Origin: CADEDH01 sp050330635
Lineage (GTDB): Bacteria; Actinomycetota; Acidimicrobiia; Acidimicrobiales; SZUA-35
Length of the DNA stretch: 64,000 nt
NCBI GenBank assembly: GCA_050330635.1
Contig: JBHJNQ010000046.1
Location: 94,501-158,500, forward strand
Reading direction: 5' to 3'
In this document: positions 42,954-53,300 of the stretch, in pieces
Position numbering within the stretch: the stretch's first letter is position 1
Layout: the number at the start of each line of letters is the position of its first letter
Translations under genes and position numbers: made by a program
The notes under the pieces: generated by a model
The model's input: the letters and a program-made list of their open reading frames with translations, nothing else
Databases searched by the model: none
What the model was told of the DNA's origin: nothing

Positions 42954-43400
42954 TCAGCGGCGGGTGGCGAAGAAGTCGGTGAGGAGGGCGGCACAGTCGG
43001 CGGCCAGCACGCCGGGCACCACGTCGAGGCGGTGGTTGAGCCGGGGATCATCGCACACGTTGTAGAGGCTGAGGCACGCCCCGGCCGCCATGTCGGCCGC
43101 CCCGTAGACCAGCCGGTCGAGGCGGGCGTTGACCAGGGCCCCGCCGCACATCACGCACGGCTCGAGCGTGGCCACCAGGGTGCAGCCCTCGAGCCGCCAC
43201 GAACCGATGGCGGCCGCCGCGTCGCGCAGGGCCAGGATCTCGGCGTGGGCGGTGGGATCGCCGGCAAGCTCCCGTTCGTTGTGGCGGCTGGCCAGCAGCT
43301 CGCCGTCGCGGACGATCACGGCGCCGATAGGCACGTCGTCGTGATCGAGCGCCCGTCGGGCCTCGGCCAGGGCCAGGCCCATCAGTTCCTCATCGGTCAC
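42954..43400 (-). CDS. tadA: tRNA-specific adenosine deaminase
   Basis: The product has 148 residues with the cytidine/deoxycytidylate deaminase fold: 'DPTAHAEILALRDAAAAIGSWRLEGCTLVATLEPCVMCGGAL' supplies the zinc ligands (His of HAE and the two Cys of PCxxC) and the catalytic Glu. The C-terminal 'DVVPGVLAADCAALLTDFF' is normal for TadA, which makes inosine at A34 of tRNA-Arg(ACG). GTG at 43400 is preferred because the conserved helix 'MGLALAEARRAL' follows. Confidence 0.92.
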   Translation of the reverse strand: MTDEELMGLALAEARRALDHDDVPIGAVIVRDGELLASRHNERELAGDPTAHAEILALRDAAAAIGSWRLEGCTLVATLEPCVMCGGALVNARLDRLVYGAADMAAGACLSLYNVCDDPRLNHRLDVVPGVLAADCAALLTDFFATRR

Positions 43401-43695
43401 GCGGCCACCTCGGGTCGGCTCGGCTCGGACGGGAACGACGATAGCGATCGGCGAGGGCGGCCACCCCGCCGGCCCTGATTCGTCGCTCACCCCGACGATC
43501 GACCCACCGACCGGTTGTGGGCCTCGAGGAGGTCGTTGCGGGAGCTGCGGGTCCCGTCGCATCGGAACAGCAGGTAGGGGCAGCTGCCGAGCGGCTCGTG
43601 CCCCGGCGTCACGCCGTCGGCCACACAGTTGGGCAGCGGCTCGTCGCGCCCCCGACCGACCCTTCGACCACCACGGCGGCGGTGGCTACCCTTCG

Positions 43696-45885
43696 GTGAT
43701 GGGAGTCCGACTGGCGGCCGACATCGGGGGCACCTTCACCGACGTCGTGCTCGAGATCGACGGCGGCGAGGGTGGACGCAGCGGTGGCGAGAGCAGACGC
43801 GGCGGCGATGACGGAGCGCCCCGGCAGGCCACGACGAAGGTACTGACGACACCGACCGCCCCGGCCGACGGGGTGCTCGACGGGGTGGAGCGGGTGCTGG
43901 CCGACGCCGGTGTCGACGCCGCCGACGTCGACCTCGTGGTCCACGGCACCACGCTCGCCACCAACGCCCTGATCGAACGGCGGGGGGCGGTGACGGCCAT
44001 GTTGACCACGGAGGGATTCCGCGACTCGGTGGCCATGGCCCACGAGAACCGCTTCGAACAGTACGACCTGGCCATGGAACGTCCGGAACCGCTCGTGCCC
44101 CGCCACCTCCGGCTCGGCGTGCCCGAGCGCCTGGCCGCCGACGGCGAGGTCCTCCTCCCCCTCGACGTCGACGCCGTGCGGGCCCTGCTCCCGACCCTCG
44201 ACGCCGCCAGGGTCACCAGCGTGGCCGTCGGCTTCCTCCACTCCTACGTCGACCCGTCACACGAGCGACAGGTGGCCGAGATCCTGGCCGCCGAACGACC
44301 GGAGCTCTCGGTCACCCTGTCGTCCGACGTCTGCCCCGAGATCCGGGAGTACGAGCGACTGTCGACGGCGTGCGCCAACGCCTACGTCCAACCCCTCATG
44401 GCCGCCTACCTGACCGACCTCGATCAGCGCCTCACGAAGCTGGGGGTCACCGCTCCCCTGCTGTTGATGCTGTCCAACGGCGGGCTGTGCACGCTCGACA
44501 CCGCGGTCCGGTCGCCGGTGGGCCTCATCGAGAGTGGACCGGCGGGCGGGGCACTCCTGGCGGCCAGGGTGGCGGCCGAACACGGCCTCGACCGGCCGGT
44601 GGCCGAGGGCGGCGGCCCGCTGTTGTCGTTCGACATGGGCGGCACCACGGCCAAGCTGTGCCTCCTCGACGAGGGACGGCCGGGCACGTCACGGGAGTTC
44701 GAGGTGGCCCGGGTCTACCGGTTCCTCAAGGGCAGCGGTCTTCCGCTGCGGATGCCCGTGATCGATCTGGTGGAGATCGGGGCCGGGGGCGGCTCGATCG
44801 CCTCGGTCGACCGGATGGGACGGGTCGCCGTGGGGCCCGGGTCGGCGGGGAGCGAACCGGGTCCGGCGTGCTACGGGCGGGGCGGCACCCTGCCGACCGT
44901 CACCGACGCCGACGTGGTGGCGGGGCGGATCAACGGTGAGTGGTTCGCCGGGGGTCGGTTCGGTCTCGACGCCGACCGGGCCCGCGACGCCGTGGCCGAC
45001 GGGGTGGCCGGACCCCTCGGGATCGAGATCGACGACGCCGTCATCGGGGTGGGTGAGATGGTGGCCGAGCACATGGCCAACGCCGCCCGGGTCCACGCCG
45101 TGGAACGGGGCCGCGACCTGCACGGCGGGGCGATGGTGGCGTTCGGCGGGGCGGCACCCATTCACGCCTGCCGGCTGGCCGACCGCCTCGGGATCGACAC
45201 GGTGATCGTGCCACCGGGGGCGGGGGTCGGTTCGGCCATCGGGTTCCTCCGGGCCCCCGTGTCCTACGAGCTGGTGCGCACATGTCACCAACGTCTCGAC
45301 CGCTTCGACCACGACGCCGTCAACCGGGTCGTCGACGAGCTACGGACCGAGGCCCGCCTGGTGGTGGAGGCGGCGGCCGGCCCCGTCGAACTGGTCGAGT
45401 CGCTCCACGCCTCGATGCGCTACCGGGGCCAGGGCCACGAGATCGACGTCGACCTCCCCCTCCGCCCGTTCGGACCCGGCCCCGACCCCGGTCCGGGCCG
45501 CTGCGGGGTCGACGAGCTGTCGAGCTGCTTCGACCGGACCTACCGCTCGCTCTACACGAGGGTCATCCCCGGCATGGTGGCCGAGGCCCTGACGTGGCGG
45601 GTCCGGGTGTCGACCGTCGTCGCCCCACCCGCCCCGGTGGCCGACCCCGACCCCTTCCCGGCCGAGGTGCGACGACGCCACCGCGTTCTTGACCCGGAGG
45701 CGGGATGGGTCGACGCTGCGCTGGTGCCGCGCCACGACCTGACCCCGGGGGCCACGGTTCCGGGACCGGCCCTGATCGTGGAGGACCAGACGACGACGGT
45801 GGTCGGCCCCGCCTTCATCGCCACCGTCGACGGCCGCCACCATCTCGTGCTACGCCGACGGCCCGGCCAGGAAGGAGAAGGCTGA
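43696..45885 (+). CDS. hyuA: Hydantoinase/oxoprolinase A family protein (HyuA)
   Basis: The protein has 729 residues. The N-terminal ATPase-like core 'VRLAADIGGTFTDVVLEIDG' carries the phosphate-1 motif. 'VVHGTTLATNALIERRGA' and 'VTTEGFRDSVAMA'-type blocks follow, then 'GGPLLSFDMGGTTAKLCLLDEG' and 'GPGSAGSEPGPACYGRGGTLPTVTDADVV'. It is the ATP-hydrolysing subunit of hydantoinase, acetophenone carboxylase or 5-oxoprolinase complexes. A 13-residue Gly/Arg-rich insert after the first strand ('EGGRSGGESRRGGD') is odd. GTG 43696 or ATG 43699. Its TGA shares one base with the hyuB ATG. Confidence 0.9.
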   Translation: MMGVRLAADIGGTFTDVVLEIDGGEGGRSGGESRRGGDDGAPRQATTKVLTTPTAPADGVLDGVERVLADAGVDAADVDLVVHGTTLATNALIERRGAVTAMLTTEGFRDSVAMAHENRFEQYDLAMERPEPLVPRHLRLGVPERLAADGEVLLPLDVDAVRALLPTLDAARVTSVAVGFLHSYVDPSHERQVAEILAAERPELSVTLSSDVCPEIREYERLSTACANAYVQPLMAAYLTDLDQRLTKLGVTAPLLLMLSNGGLCTLDTAVRSPVGLIESGPAGGALLAARVAAEHGLDRPVAEGGGPLLSFDMGGTTAKLCLLDEGRPGTSREFEVARVYRFLKGSGLPLRMPVIDLVEIGAGGGSIASVDRMGRVAVGPGSAGSEPGPACYGRGGTLPTVTDADVVAGRINGEWFAGGRFGLDADRARDAVADGVAGPLGIEIDDAVIGVGEMVAEHMANAARVHAVERGRDLHGGAMVAFGGAAPIHACRLADRLGIDTVIVPPGAGVGSAIGFLRAPVSYELVRTCHQRLDRFDHDAVNRVVDELRTEARLVVEAAAGPVELVESLHASMRYRGQGHEIDVDLPLRPFGPGPDPGPGRCGVDELSSCFDRTYRSLYTRVIPGMVAEALTWRVRVSTVVAPPAPVADPDPFPAEVRRRHRVLDPEAGWVDAALVPRHDLTPGATVPGPALIVEDQTTTVVGPAFIATVDGRHHLVLRRRPGQEGEG

Positions 45886-47498
45886 TGGGGACGACCGACC
45901 TGATCCGGTTCCAGGTGATGTGGAACCGGCTGATCGCCATCGTCGAGGAGCAGGCCCAGGTACTGGTGCGGGCCTCGTTCTCGACGTCGACCCGGGAGGC
46001 CGGCGACCTGTCGGCCGGGGTCTTCGACCGGCGGGGCCGGATGCTGGCCCAGTCGGTCACCGGCACCCCCGGGCACGTCAACTCGATGGCGGCGTCGGTG
46101 CTGCACTTCCTCGACGAGTTCCCCATCGACGAGATGCGGCCCGGCGACGTGTTCCTCACCAACGACCCGTGGAAGGGCACCGGCCACCTCTACGACTTCG
46201 TGGTCGTCACCCCCGTCTTCCATCCGGCCCGCCCCGGCGACGGGGTGGTAGCCCTGTTCGCCTGCACCAGCCATGTGGTCGACGTGGGCGGCGTGGGGTT
46301 CTCGATGGAGGGCCGGGAGGTGTTCCACGAGGGCCTGTACCTGCCCCTGATCCGACTCGGTCGAGACGGCGAGCTCGACCCGTCGATCATGAAGATCGTG
46401 CGGGCCAACAGCCGGGCCCCCGACGCCGTCGACGGCGACGTCCACTCGCTGGTGGCGTGCAACGAGCGGGGCGCCGACCGGCTGGTAGCGATGCTCGACG
46501 AGTTCGGCCTCGACGGGCTCGACACCCTCGCCGACCACGTGATCGACCGGTCGAAGGAGGCCATGCTCCGCCTGATCGCCGACCTGCCCCACGGCACCTG
46601 GACGAGCTCGATGCGGATCGACGGGGTCGAGGAACCCATCGACCTGGTGTGCGCCATGACGGTCGGACCGACCGGGATCGACGTCGACTTCGATGGCACC
46701 TCCCCGACCTCTACGTGGGGCATCAACGTCCCCCTGGCCTACACGGTGGCCTACACATCGTTCGGGGTGCGCTGCATCGTGGGGCCCGACGTGCCCAACA
46801 ACTCGGGGTCGCTCGAGGTGGTGCGGGTGACGGCGCCCGAGGGGTCGATTCTCAACGCCCCCCATCCGGCCCCGGTGCAGATCCGTCACGTCGTGGGACA
46901 GATGCTTCCCGACACGGTGTTCGGGGCCCTGGCCCAGATCCTGCCCGACCGGGTGCCGGCCGAGGGGACGTCATCGCTGTGGAACATCCTGCTCGACGGC
47001 CACGACGCCGACGGGGAGCGCTACATCGTGATGAGCTTCCACTCCGGCGGGGCGGGGGCCCGGCCCTACGCCGACGGCTTGTCGGCCACCGCCTTCCCCA
47101 GCGGGGTGCGGAACATGCCGGTGGAGATCAACGAGGCCATCAGCCCCATCGTGTTCTGGCGCAAGGAGTTGCGGCCCGGCTCGGGTGGGGCGGGACGGTT
47201 CCGGGGCGGTCACGGTCAGATCGTGGAGATCGGCAACCGCGAGGGTCGGTCGTTCAACATCAGCGCCACCTACGAGCGCACCGTCCACCCCGCCCGGGGC
47301 CGGGCCGGCGGGGCGCCCGGGGCCACCGGCTCGCTGCGGTTGAAAGGGTCGGGGGAGCCGGTCAAGCCCCTGGGCCGGAGCCGGATCCCGGCCGGCGAGC
47401 GCCTGGTGATGGAGTTCCCCGGCGGTGGCGGGTTCGGCGACCCCACCGACCGCGACCCCGTCGCCGCCGAGGCCGACGGTCGCGCCGGCCTGGGTTGA
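45885..47498 (+). CDS. hyuB: Hydantoinase B family protein (HyuB)
   Basis: The product has 537 residues: 'FQVMWNRLIAIVEEQAQVLVRASFSTSTREAGDLSAGVFD' is the HyuB start, 'TNDPWKGTGHLYDF' and 'HVVDVGGVGFSMEGREVFHEGL' hold the metal-site region, and the end has 'PAGERLVMEFPGGGGFGDPTDRD', diagnostic for the family. It pairs with HyuA to open a cyclic imide, or to carry out an ATP-dependent carboxylation or hydrolysis. The exact reaction is unknown. AAGGAGAAGG precedes the ATG. Confidence 0.92.
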   Translation: MGTTDLIRFQVMWNRLIAIVEEQAQVLVRASFSTSTREAGDLSAGVFDRRGRMLAQSVTGTPGHVNSMAASVLHFLDEFPIDEMRPGDVFLTNDPWKGTGHLYDFVVVTPVFHPARPGDGVVALFACTSHVVDVGGVGFSMEGREVFHEGLYLPLIRLGRDGELDPSIMKIVRANSRAPDAVDGDVHSLVACNERGADRLVAMLDEFGLDGLDTLADHVIDRSKEAMLRLIADLPHGTWTSSMRIDGVEEPIDLVCAMTVGPTGIDVDFDGTSPTSTWGINVPLAYTVAYTSFGVRCIVGPDVPNNSGSLEVVRVTAPEGSILNAPHPAPVQIRHVVGQMLPDTVFGALAQILPDRVPAEGTSSLWNILLDGHDADGERYIVMSFHSGGAGARPYADGLSATAFPSGVRNMPVEINEAISPIVFWRKELRPGSGGAGRFRGGHGQIVEIGNREGRSFNISATYERTVHPARGRAGGAPGATGSLRLKGSGEPVKPLGRSRIPAGERLVMEFPGGGGFGDPTDRDPVAAEADGRAGLG

Positions 47499-47526
47499 GC
47501 GAACGTCACCGGCGGAGCGTCGGCGG

Positions 47527-48114
47527 TCAGTCCCCGTCGTCGTCGCGGGGACGGAAGGCCACCGTGCTGGCCTGGTCGGGATGCTTCCCCTTGATCCCGG
47601 TCACGAACCGGCGGATCACGGCCAGGTCGGCGTCGACGTCGCCCGTGGGGTGGATCGTGGGGCCGAACCCGCCGACCCGCCGCTCGTAGTCGAGGAAGCT
47701 GCACACGATCGGCACGTCGGCCGCCCGAGCGATCTCGTAGAAGCCCGACTTCCAGTGGTCGCGAGCGCTGCGGGTCCCCTCGGGTGGGATCACCAACACC
47801 AGCGGCCGGTCGTAGTGGGCGGCGTGGTCGAAGCGCTCGGCCAGCGACCGCACCATCCCCGACCGGCTGCCCCGATCGACCGGGACGCCGCCCAGGCGAC
47901 GCAGGATCGGTCCGGCGGGCCACCGGAACAGGCTGGCCTTGCCCAGCCACGAGATCGGGAGCTCGTGATACCAGGCGTGGAGGAGGAGGTACGGCAGGTC
48001 CCAGTTGGTGGTGTGGGGTGCGGCGATGGCCACGTATCGGCTCGACTCGGGCGGGCGTCCCTCGACACCCCAACGCGTCAGTCGAAGACCCCAGGCCCCG
48101 ATTCGCTGCTTCAC
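47527..48114 (-). CDS. 1-acylglycerol-3-phosphate acyltransferase-like (PlsC family)
   Basis: The protein has 195 residues with the acyltransferase motif I 'AAPHTTNWDLPYL' (H-x4-D), motif II 'LGGVPVDRGSRSG' and motif III 'VIPPEGTRSARDHWKSGFYEIARAADVPIV'. The length is short and there is no clear membrane helix. It would acylate a lysophospholipid or related alcohol. GTG 48114 has GGAG 6 bases upstream. It lies upstream of the hyuAB end on the opposite strand and 64 bp downstream of the oligopeptidase stop. Confidence 0.85.
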   Translation of the reverse strand: MKQRIGAWGLRLTRWGVEGRPPESSRYVAIAAPHTTNWDLPYLLLHAWYHELPISWLGKASLFRWPAGPILRRLGGVPVDRGSRSGMVRSLAERFDHAAHYDRPLVLVIPPEGTRSARDHWKSGFYEIARAADVPIVCSFLDYERRVGGFGPTIHPTGDVDADLAVIRRFVTGIKGKHPDQASTVAFRPRDDDGD

Positions 48115-48178
48115 CTTGCGCTCCGTTCCCCGGTTGCACCGACCGTAGCCCAGCCGGCGGGTGGCATGGTCGGTCCGG

Positions 48179-50356
48179 TCAGCGACGAAGGGCGTCGGTG
48201 AGGTAGGTGAACTCGAGGGCCACCCGTCGGGCCCGTTCCAGCTGGGTGGTGGCGGCCCCGTGCCCGCCGTCGATGTTCTCGAAGTAGAGGAACGGTTTGC
48301 CCGCCTCGTCGAACCGGCGGGCCAGCTTGCGGGCGTGGCCGGGGTGGACCCGGTCGTCCTTGGTCGAGGTGACGAAGAAGGGCTCGGGGTAGTCGACCGT
48401 CGGGTCGAAGCGGTGGTAGGGCGAGAGCGTCTCGAGGAAGGTCCGCTCATCGGGGACGTCGGGTGAGCCGTACTCGTCCACCCACGACGCCCCCGCCAGC
48501 AGGAGGTGGTAGCGGAGCATGTCGAGCAGGGGAACCTGGAGCACCACCGCCCCCCACAGGTCGGGGCGTTGGGTGAGCATCACCCCCATCAGGAGCCCCC
48601 CGTTGGAGCCGCCCATGATGCCGAGACGGGCGGGGCGGGTCACCCCGGTGTCGATCAGGTCCTGGGCTACGGCGAGGAAGTCGTCGGAGATGATCCGGCG
48701 CTTCTGCTTGAGGCCGGCCTGGTGCCAGGCCGGGCCGAACTCGCCGCCGCCGCGGATGTTGGCCACGGCGTAGGCTCCGCCCTCCTCCAGCCAGAGGCGG
48801 CCGACGGTGGCCGAGTAGGTGGGGGTGAGGGAGATCTCGAAGCCGCCGTAGGCGTAGAGGAGGGTCGGGGTGGAGCCGTCGGCCGGCAGGTCGGCCCGGT
48901 GGACGAGGAAGTAGGGGATCTCGGTGCCGTCCGACGACGGGACGAAGCGTTGGGTGACGGTGAGGTCGGTCGGATCGAAACGGGCGACCCCGGGCCGGAC
49001 CAGCCTCGGTCGGGGCCGGTCGTCGAGGCGGTAGAGGGAGTCGGGCGTGAGGTAGTCCTGGTAGCCGAGCAACACGGTGGCCTCGTCGTCGGCGGCGAAG
49101 GCGATCGAGGCCACACCGGTGCCGGGGAGCTCGATGGGGGTGAGACGCCACGGCCCCTCGCTCGGCAGGTCGGGGCCCGGGACATCGGGGTCGGAGCCCG
49201 GGGCGTCGGGGCCGGGAGCCGGTGCCGGATCGAGCCAGGCGAGACGGGAGGCGACGTTGTCGCTGTAGGCCACGACGACCCGCTCGCTGGTGACGCCCAC
49301 ACCCTGCACGGCCTGGCGCTCGGTGGGGGAGAACACCGGCCGGACCGGGCCCAGGGTGGCGTGGTCGAGGAGGTGGCCGAGGTCGAAGCTCACCAGGTCG
49401 CCGGCCGAGAACGGGGGTCCCCCGTCCAGGGCCCAGTCCTCCTGGAGCGACACGATGGCCTGGTCGTCGAAGGTGGCCACCAGGTCGGCCCGCTCGGGGA
49501 TGGGCACCCGCAGCCGCCCCGCCTCGTCGGCGGGGTCGTCGCCGGGGTCATCGCCGATGTCGGTGCCGGTGTCATCGCCGGCCGGGCCGAGGGAGGGGAA
49601 CAGCCAGGCGGCGCCGGTGTGGAAGGTGATCCGCTGCGCCGCCCCGGCCACCACCGACCCGTCGGCCCGCCGGAGGGTGAGGGGCCACACCCCCACATCG
49701 TCGGAGGCACCGGTGAACAGCTCGACGGCGGCGTCGGGAGCGGTGCCCCGGTGCCAGAGGCGAACCGATCGGGGATAGCCCGACTCGGTGGTGGTGCCCT
49801 CCCCCCAGTCGGTGGCCAACAGCACCCGGTCGGGGTCGAGCCACACCGCCGCCTGCTTGGCCTCGGGGGAGACGAAACCCCGCCCGGTGACGGGATCGAC
49901 GAAGCGTCGGTCGGCCAGGTCGAACTCGCGTACGGTGGTGGCATCGCGACCGCCGACCGACAGCGACACCAGATAGCGGTCGGTGGGGCGGCCGTCGACC
50001 CGGCACACCGAGGCCCCGGCGAACACCCAGTTCTCCCCCTCAGCGGCGGCCAGGGCGTCGACGTCGAGCAGGGTCTCCCACCGGGGCCGGTCGGCCAGGT
50101 AGGCGTCGACCGGCGACCGACGCCAGATTCCCTTCACGTGGCGGGCGTCCTGCCAGAAGTCGTAGGCGTGGCCGCCCCGGAGGGAGGCGTAGACGATCCG
50201 GTCCTCGGCGGTCAGCACCTCGATGGCCGCCGCCTCGAACCAGGCGTGGTCGGGGTGGGCCTCCAACCGGGCCAGCGACCGCTCGTTCTGGGCCCTCACC
50301 CAGGCCAGGGCCTCCTCCCCGTCGACGTCTTCCAACCACAGGTGCGCATCGGTCAC
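48179..50356 (-). CDS. Prolyl oligopeptidase family serine peptidase
   Basis: The product has about 725 residues of clan SC family S9A: a seven-blade propeller N-terminal region, then the hydrolase domain from 'PTLLYAYGGFEISLTPTYS'. The nucleophile is in 'LGIMGGSNGGLLMG', the Asp in 'TSTKDDRVHPGHARKL' and the His in 'IDGGHGAATT'. A Pro/Asp/Gly-rich insert in the propeller ('APAPGPDAPGSDPDVPGPD') is unusual. There is no signal peptide, so it is cytosolic, cutting short peptides brought in by the peptide importers (inference). GTG 50356 follows a TTG alternative three codons up. Confidence 0.9.
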   Translation of the reverse strand: MTDAHLWLEDVDGEEALAWVRAQNERSLARLEAHPDHAWFEAAAIEVLTAEDRIVYASLRGGHAYDFWQDARHVKGIWRRSPVDAYLADRPRWETLLDVDALAAAEGENWVFAGASVCRVDGRPTDRYLVSLSVGGRDATTVREFDLADRRFVDPVTGRGFVSPEAKQAAVWLDPDRVLLATDWGEGTTTESGYPRSVRLWHRGTAPDAAVELFTGASDDVGVWPLTLRRADGSVVAGAAQRITFHTGAAWLFPSLGPAGDDTGTDIGDDPGDDPADEAGRLRVPIPERADLVATFDDQAIVSLQEDWALDGGPPFSAGDLVSFDLGHLLDHATLGPVRPVFSPTERQAVQGVGVTSERVVVAYSDNVASRLAWLDPAPAPGPDAPGSDPDVPGPDLPSEGPWRLTPIELPGTGVASIAFAADDEATVLLGYQDYLTPDSLYRLDDRPRPRLVRPGVARFDPTDLTVTQRFVPSSDGTEIPYFLVHRADLPADGSTPTLLYAYGGFEISLTPTYSATVGRLWLEEGGAYAVANIRGGGEFGPAWHQAGLKQKRRIISDDFLAVAQDLIDTGVTRPARLGIMGGSNGGLLMGVMLTQRPDLWGAVVLQVPLLDMLRYHLLLAGASWVDEYGSPDVPDERTFLETLSPYHRFDPTVDYPEPFFVTSTKDDRVHPGHARKLARRFDEAGKPFLYFENIDGGHGAATTQLERARRVALEFTYLTDALRR

Positions 50357-50383
50357 GAACCTCAAGACTAGGAACGTCGACCG

Positions 50384-53300
50384 CTACCAGCCGTCGACGT
50401 AGGGGCGCTTCTTGCCGTGGCGCTCGGGCGGGGGGCGCAGGGAACGCAACAGGTTGCCCAGCCAGTGGCGGGTCTCGGCCGGGTCGATCGTGTCGTCGAT
50501 GGCGAAGCCGGTGGCCAGGTTGAGGGCCCGGCCCCGCTTGTACTCCTTGTCGACCAGCTCGTCGAAGCGGGCCTTGCGCTCGGCCGGGTCGTCGATGGCG
50601 GCCAGCTCGGCCCGGAACCCGAGCTTCACCGACCCCTCGAGGCCCATGGGTCCGAACTCGGCCGTCGGCCACGCCACCGACGCCACCGGCGCCCGGAACG
50701 AACCGCCGGCCATGGCGATCCCCCCGAGCCCGTAGGCCTTGCGCACGATCACCGTGAAGGTCGGCACCTCCAGGTTGGCGCCGACGAGGAACATGCGGTT
50801 GGCCTTGCGCACCAGCGCCGTCCGCTCCACCTCCGGGCCGACCATGATCCCCGGGGTGTCGCACAGGAACACGACCGGCACGTCGAAGGTGTCGCACAGC
50901 TGCATGAACCGGGCCCCCTTGTCGGCCCCGTCGGAATCGATGGCCCCGCCCAGGTGGTTCGGGTTGTTGGCCACCAGGCCGAGGGGTCGGCCCTCGACCC
51001 GGATGAGGGCGGTGACGATGCCGTGGCCGAAGTGGGGCCGCAGCTCCAGCACCGAGTCGACGTCGGCCAGCGTGTCGATCAGCGACCGCACGTCGTAGGT
51101 TCGCAGCCGGTTCTCGGGGATGGCCCGCCGCAGGAGCCGCTGGTCGTGGGCCTCCCACCGCTCGACCGGACCCTGGAAGTACGACAGATACCGCTTGGCC
51201 ACGGCGGTGGCCTCGGCCTCGTCGTCGACGAGGACGTCGATCACCCCGTTGGCCGTCTGCACGTCGACCGGCCCGATCTCCTCGGGCCGGAAGATCCCGA
51301 GCCCACCGCCCTCGATCATGGCCGGCCCGCCCATGCCGATGTTGGCATTCCGGGTGGCGATGATCACGTCACAGCAACCCAGGAGGGAGGCGTTGCCGGC
51401 GAAGCAGAACCCCGACACCACCCCCACCATGGGGACCAGCCCGCTCATGGTGGCGAAGCGGGAGAATGTGCGGCTGCCGAAGTCGCCGCCGTCGGTGTCG
51501 CCCGGCCGTCCGCCGCCGCCCTCGGCGAACAGAATGAACGGCATCCGGCCCTCGGTTGCCACGTCGATGATGCGGTCGGTCTTGGCGTGGTTGCGGATGC
51601 CCTGGGTGCCGGCGAACACCGTGTAGTCGTAGATCATGACGGCGCACCGATTGGTCGGCTCGTCGAACAGGTCACCGTTGACCGAGGCCACCCCGGTGAG
51701 GAGGCCATCGGCCGGGCTGCGGGCCACCAGGTCGTCCCAGGTCCGTCGCCGCTTCTGGGCGGCGAGGGCGATCGGGCCGTACTCGACCCACGTGCCCTCG
51801 TCGATGAGGTCGTCGAGGTTCTCCCGAGCCGTGCGCTGACCGGTCTGGCGGCGGCGGGCCACGGCGTCGGGACGGGCGTCGTCGTACATCTTGGCCCGGA
51901 GGTCGAGAACCTCGGCCAGGCTGGGGCGGATCTCGTCGAGGTCGACGTCCTCGACCACGACGGCCCCGTCGTCGTCGACCTCTCCGTCGGCGATGACCAG
52001 GAGCAACTGGTTGCCCCACAGGGTGTCGCCGGGGCCGGCTTCGACCCGCTCGACCGTGCCGGCGGCGGGGGCGATGACCTCGTGCTCCATCTTCATGGCC
52101 TCGACGACGGCGACGAGCTGGCCGGCCCGGACCGTGTCGCCGACGGTCACCTCGAGCGACACGACCGTGCCCTGGAGCGGGGTACGGACCCCGGTGAGGC
52201 CCGGGCCGAGGTCGGCGGCGGGACCGCCCGGACCGCCGAGGGCACCGGTGGGGGCGGCGGCGTGAGCGAAGTCGAGCACCGCCAACGGGTCGTCGCTGTC
52301 GAGCCGGGCCCCGGCCCGCCCCGCCCCGCCACCGCCGCCGGCCAGAGCGCTCCCGGCCCCACCGTCGGCCCCGTTCCCGGCCGTTACGACGCCGCCGTGG
52401 CGGTGCCGGTGACCGTCGCCCCCGACCAGCTCCGCCAGGTGCGACTCGAGGAACGTGGTGGTGGCCGTCCCGAAGGTCGGGTGGGCCACGATCGACCGGC
52501 ACAGGTCGAGGTTGGTGTCGACCCCGTCGACCCGAGACTCGCACAACGCCCGATACATCTTGGCCGCGGTGGCGGCGAAGGGACCGGAGCGGCGGCTGAC
52601 GATCAGCTTGGCCAGCAGGGGATCGTAGGCCGGGTTGAGGGTCATGCCGGCATACCCCGCCGAGTCGACCCGGACCCCCGGACCGGACGCCAGCTCGATG
52701 GCCCCGATCGTGCCTACGGCGGGTCGGGTGGCGCCGTCGGCGTCGACCCGCTCGGCGTTGATCCGGGCCTGGATGGCCCACCCCCGGGGCCGGGGCGGCT
52801 CGGCCAGGCCCACGTCGGCCAGCGTGGCGCCGGCGGCGAGGCGGAGCTGGCATTCGACGAGGTCGACGCCCGTCACCTCCTCGGTGACCGTGTGCTCCAC
52901 CTGGATCCGGGCGTTGGTCTCGATGAACCAGAACCGCCGGGGATCGGCGGCGTCGACCAGGAGCTCCACGGTGCCGACGCCCCGGTAGCCGACCGACCGC
53001 CCCAGGGCCACGGCGGCGGCCCGGATGGCGGTGGCGACGGGGGGCGGGAGTTCGGGGGCGGGGGCGATCTCGATCACCTTCTGGTGGCGGCGCTGGATGC
53101 TGCAGTCGCGCTCCCCCAGGTCGACCACGTCGGTGCCGTCACCCACGATCTGCACCTCGATGTGGCGGGCTGCCGGAACCAGCTGCTCGACGTAGACGTC
53201 GCCTCGCCCGAAGGCCGTCGTCGCCTCCGACACGCAGCGCTGCCAGGCCGGGCCGAGCTCGTCGACCGAGAACACGGCCCGCATCCCCCGGCCGCCGCCC

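Noticed and set aside
43487..43624. 45-codon minus-strand frame with 'SCPYLLFRCDG', two Cys, upstream of hyuA
   Set aside because: It has some protein-like character and may be a 5'-lost gene end, but no family, no ribosome site and no reliable start could be supported.
48447..49151. Arg/Pro-rich frames within the oligopeptidase gene
   Set aside because: Shadows of the coding frame.
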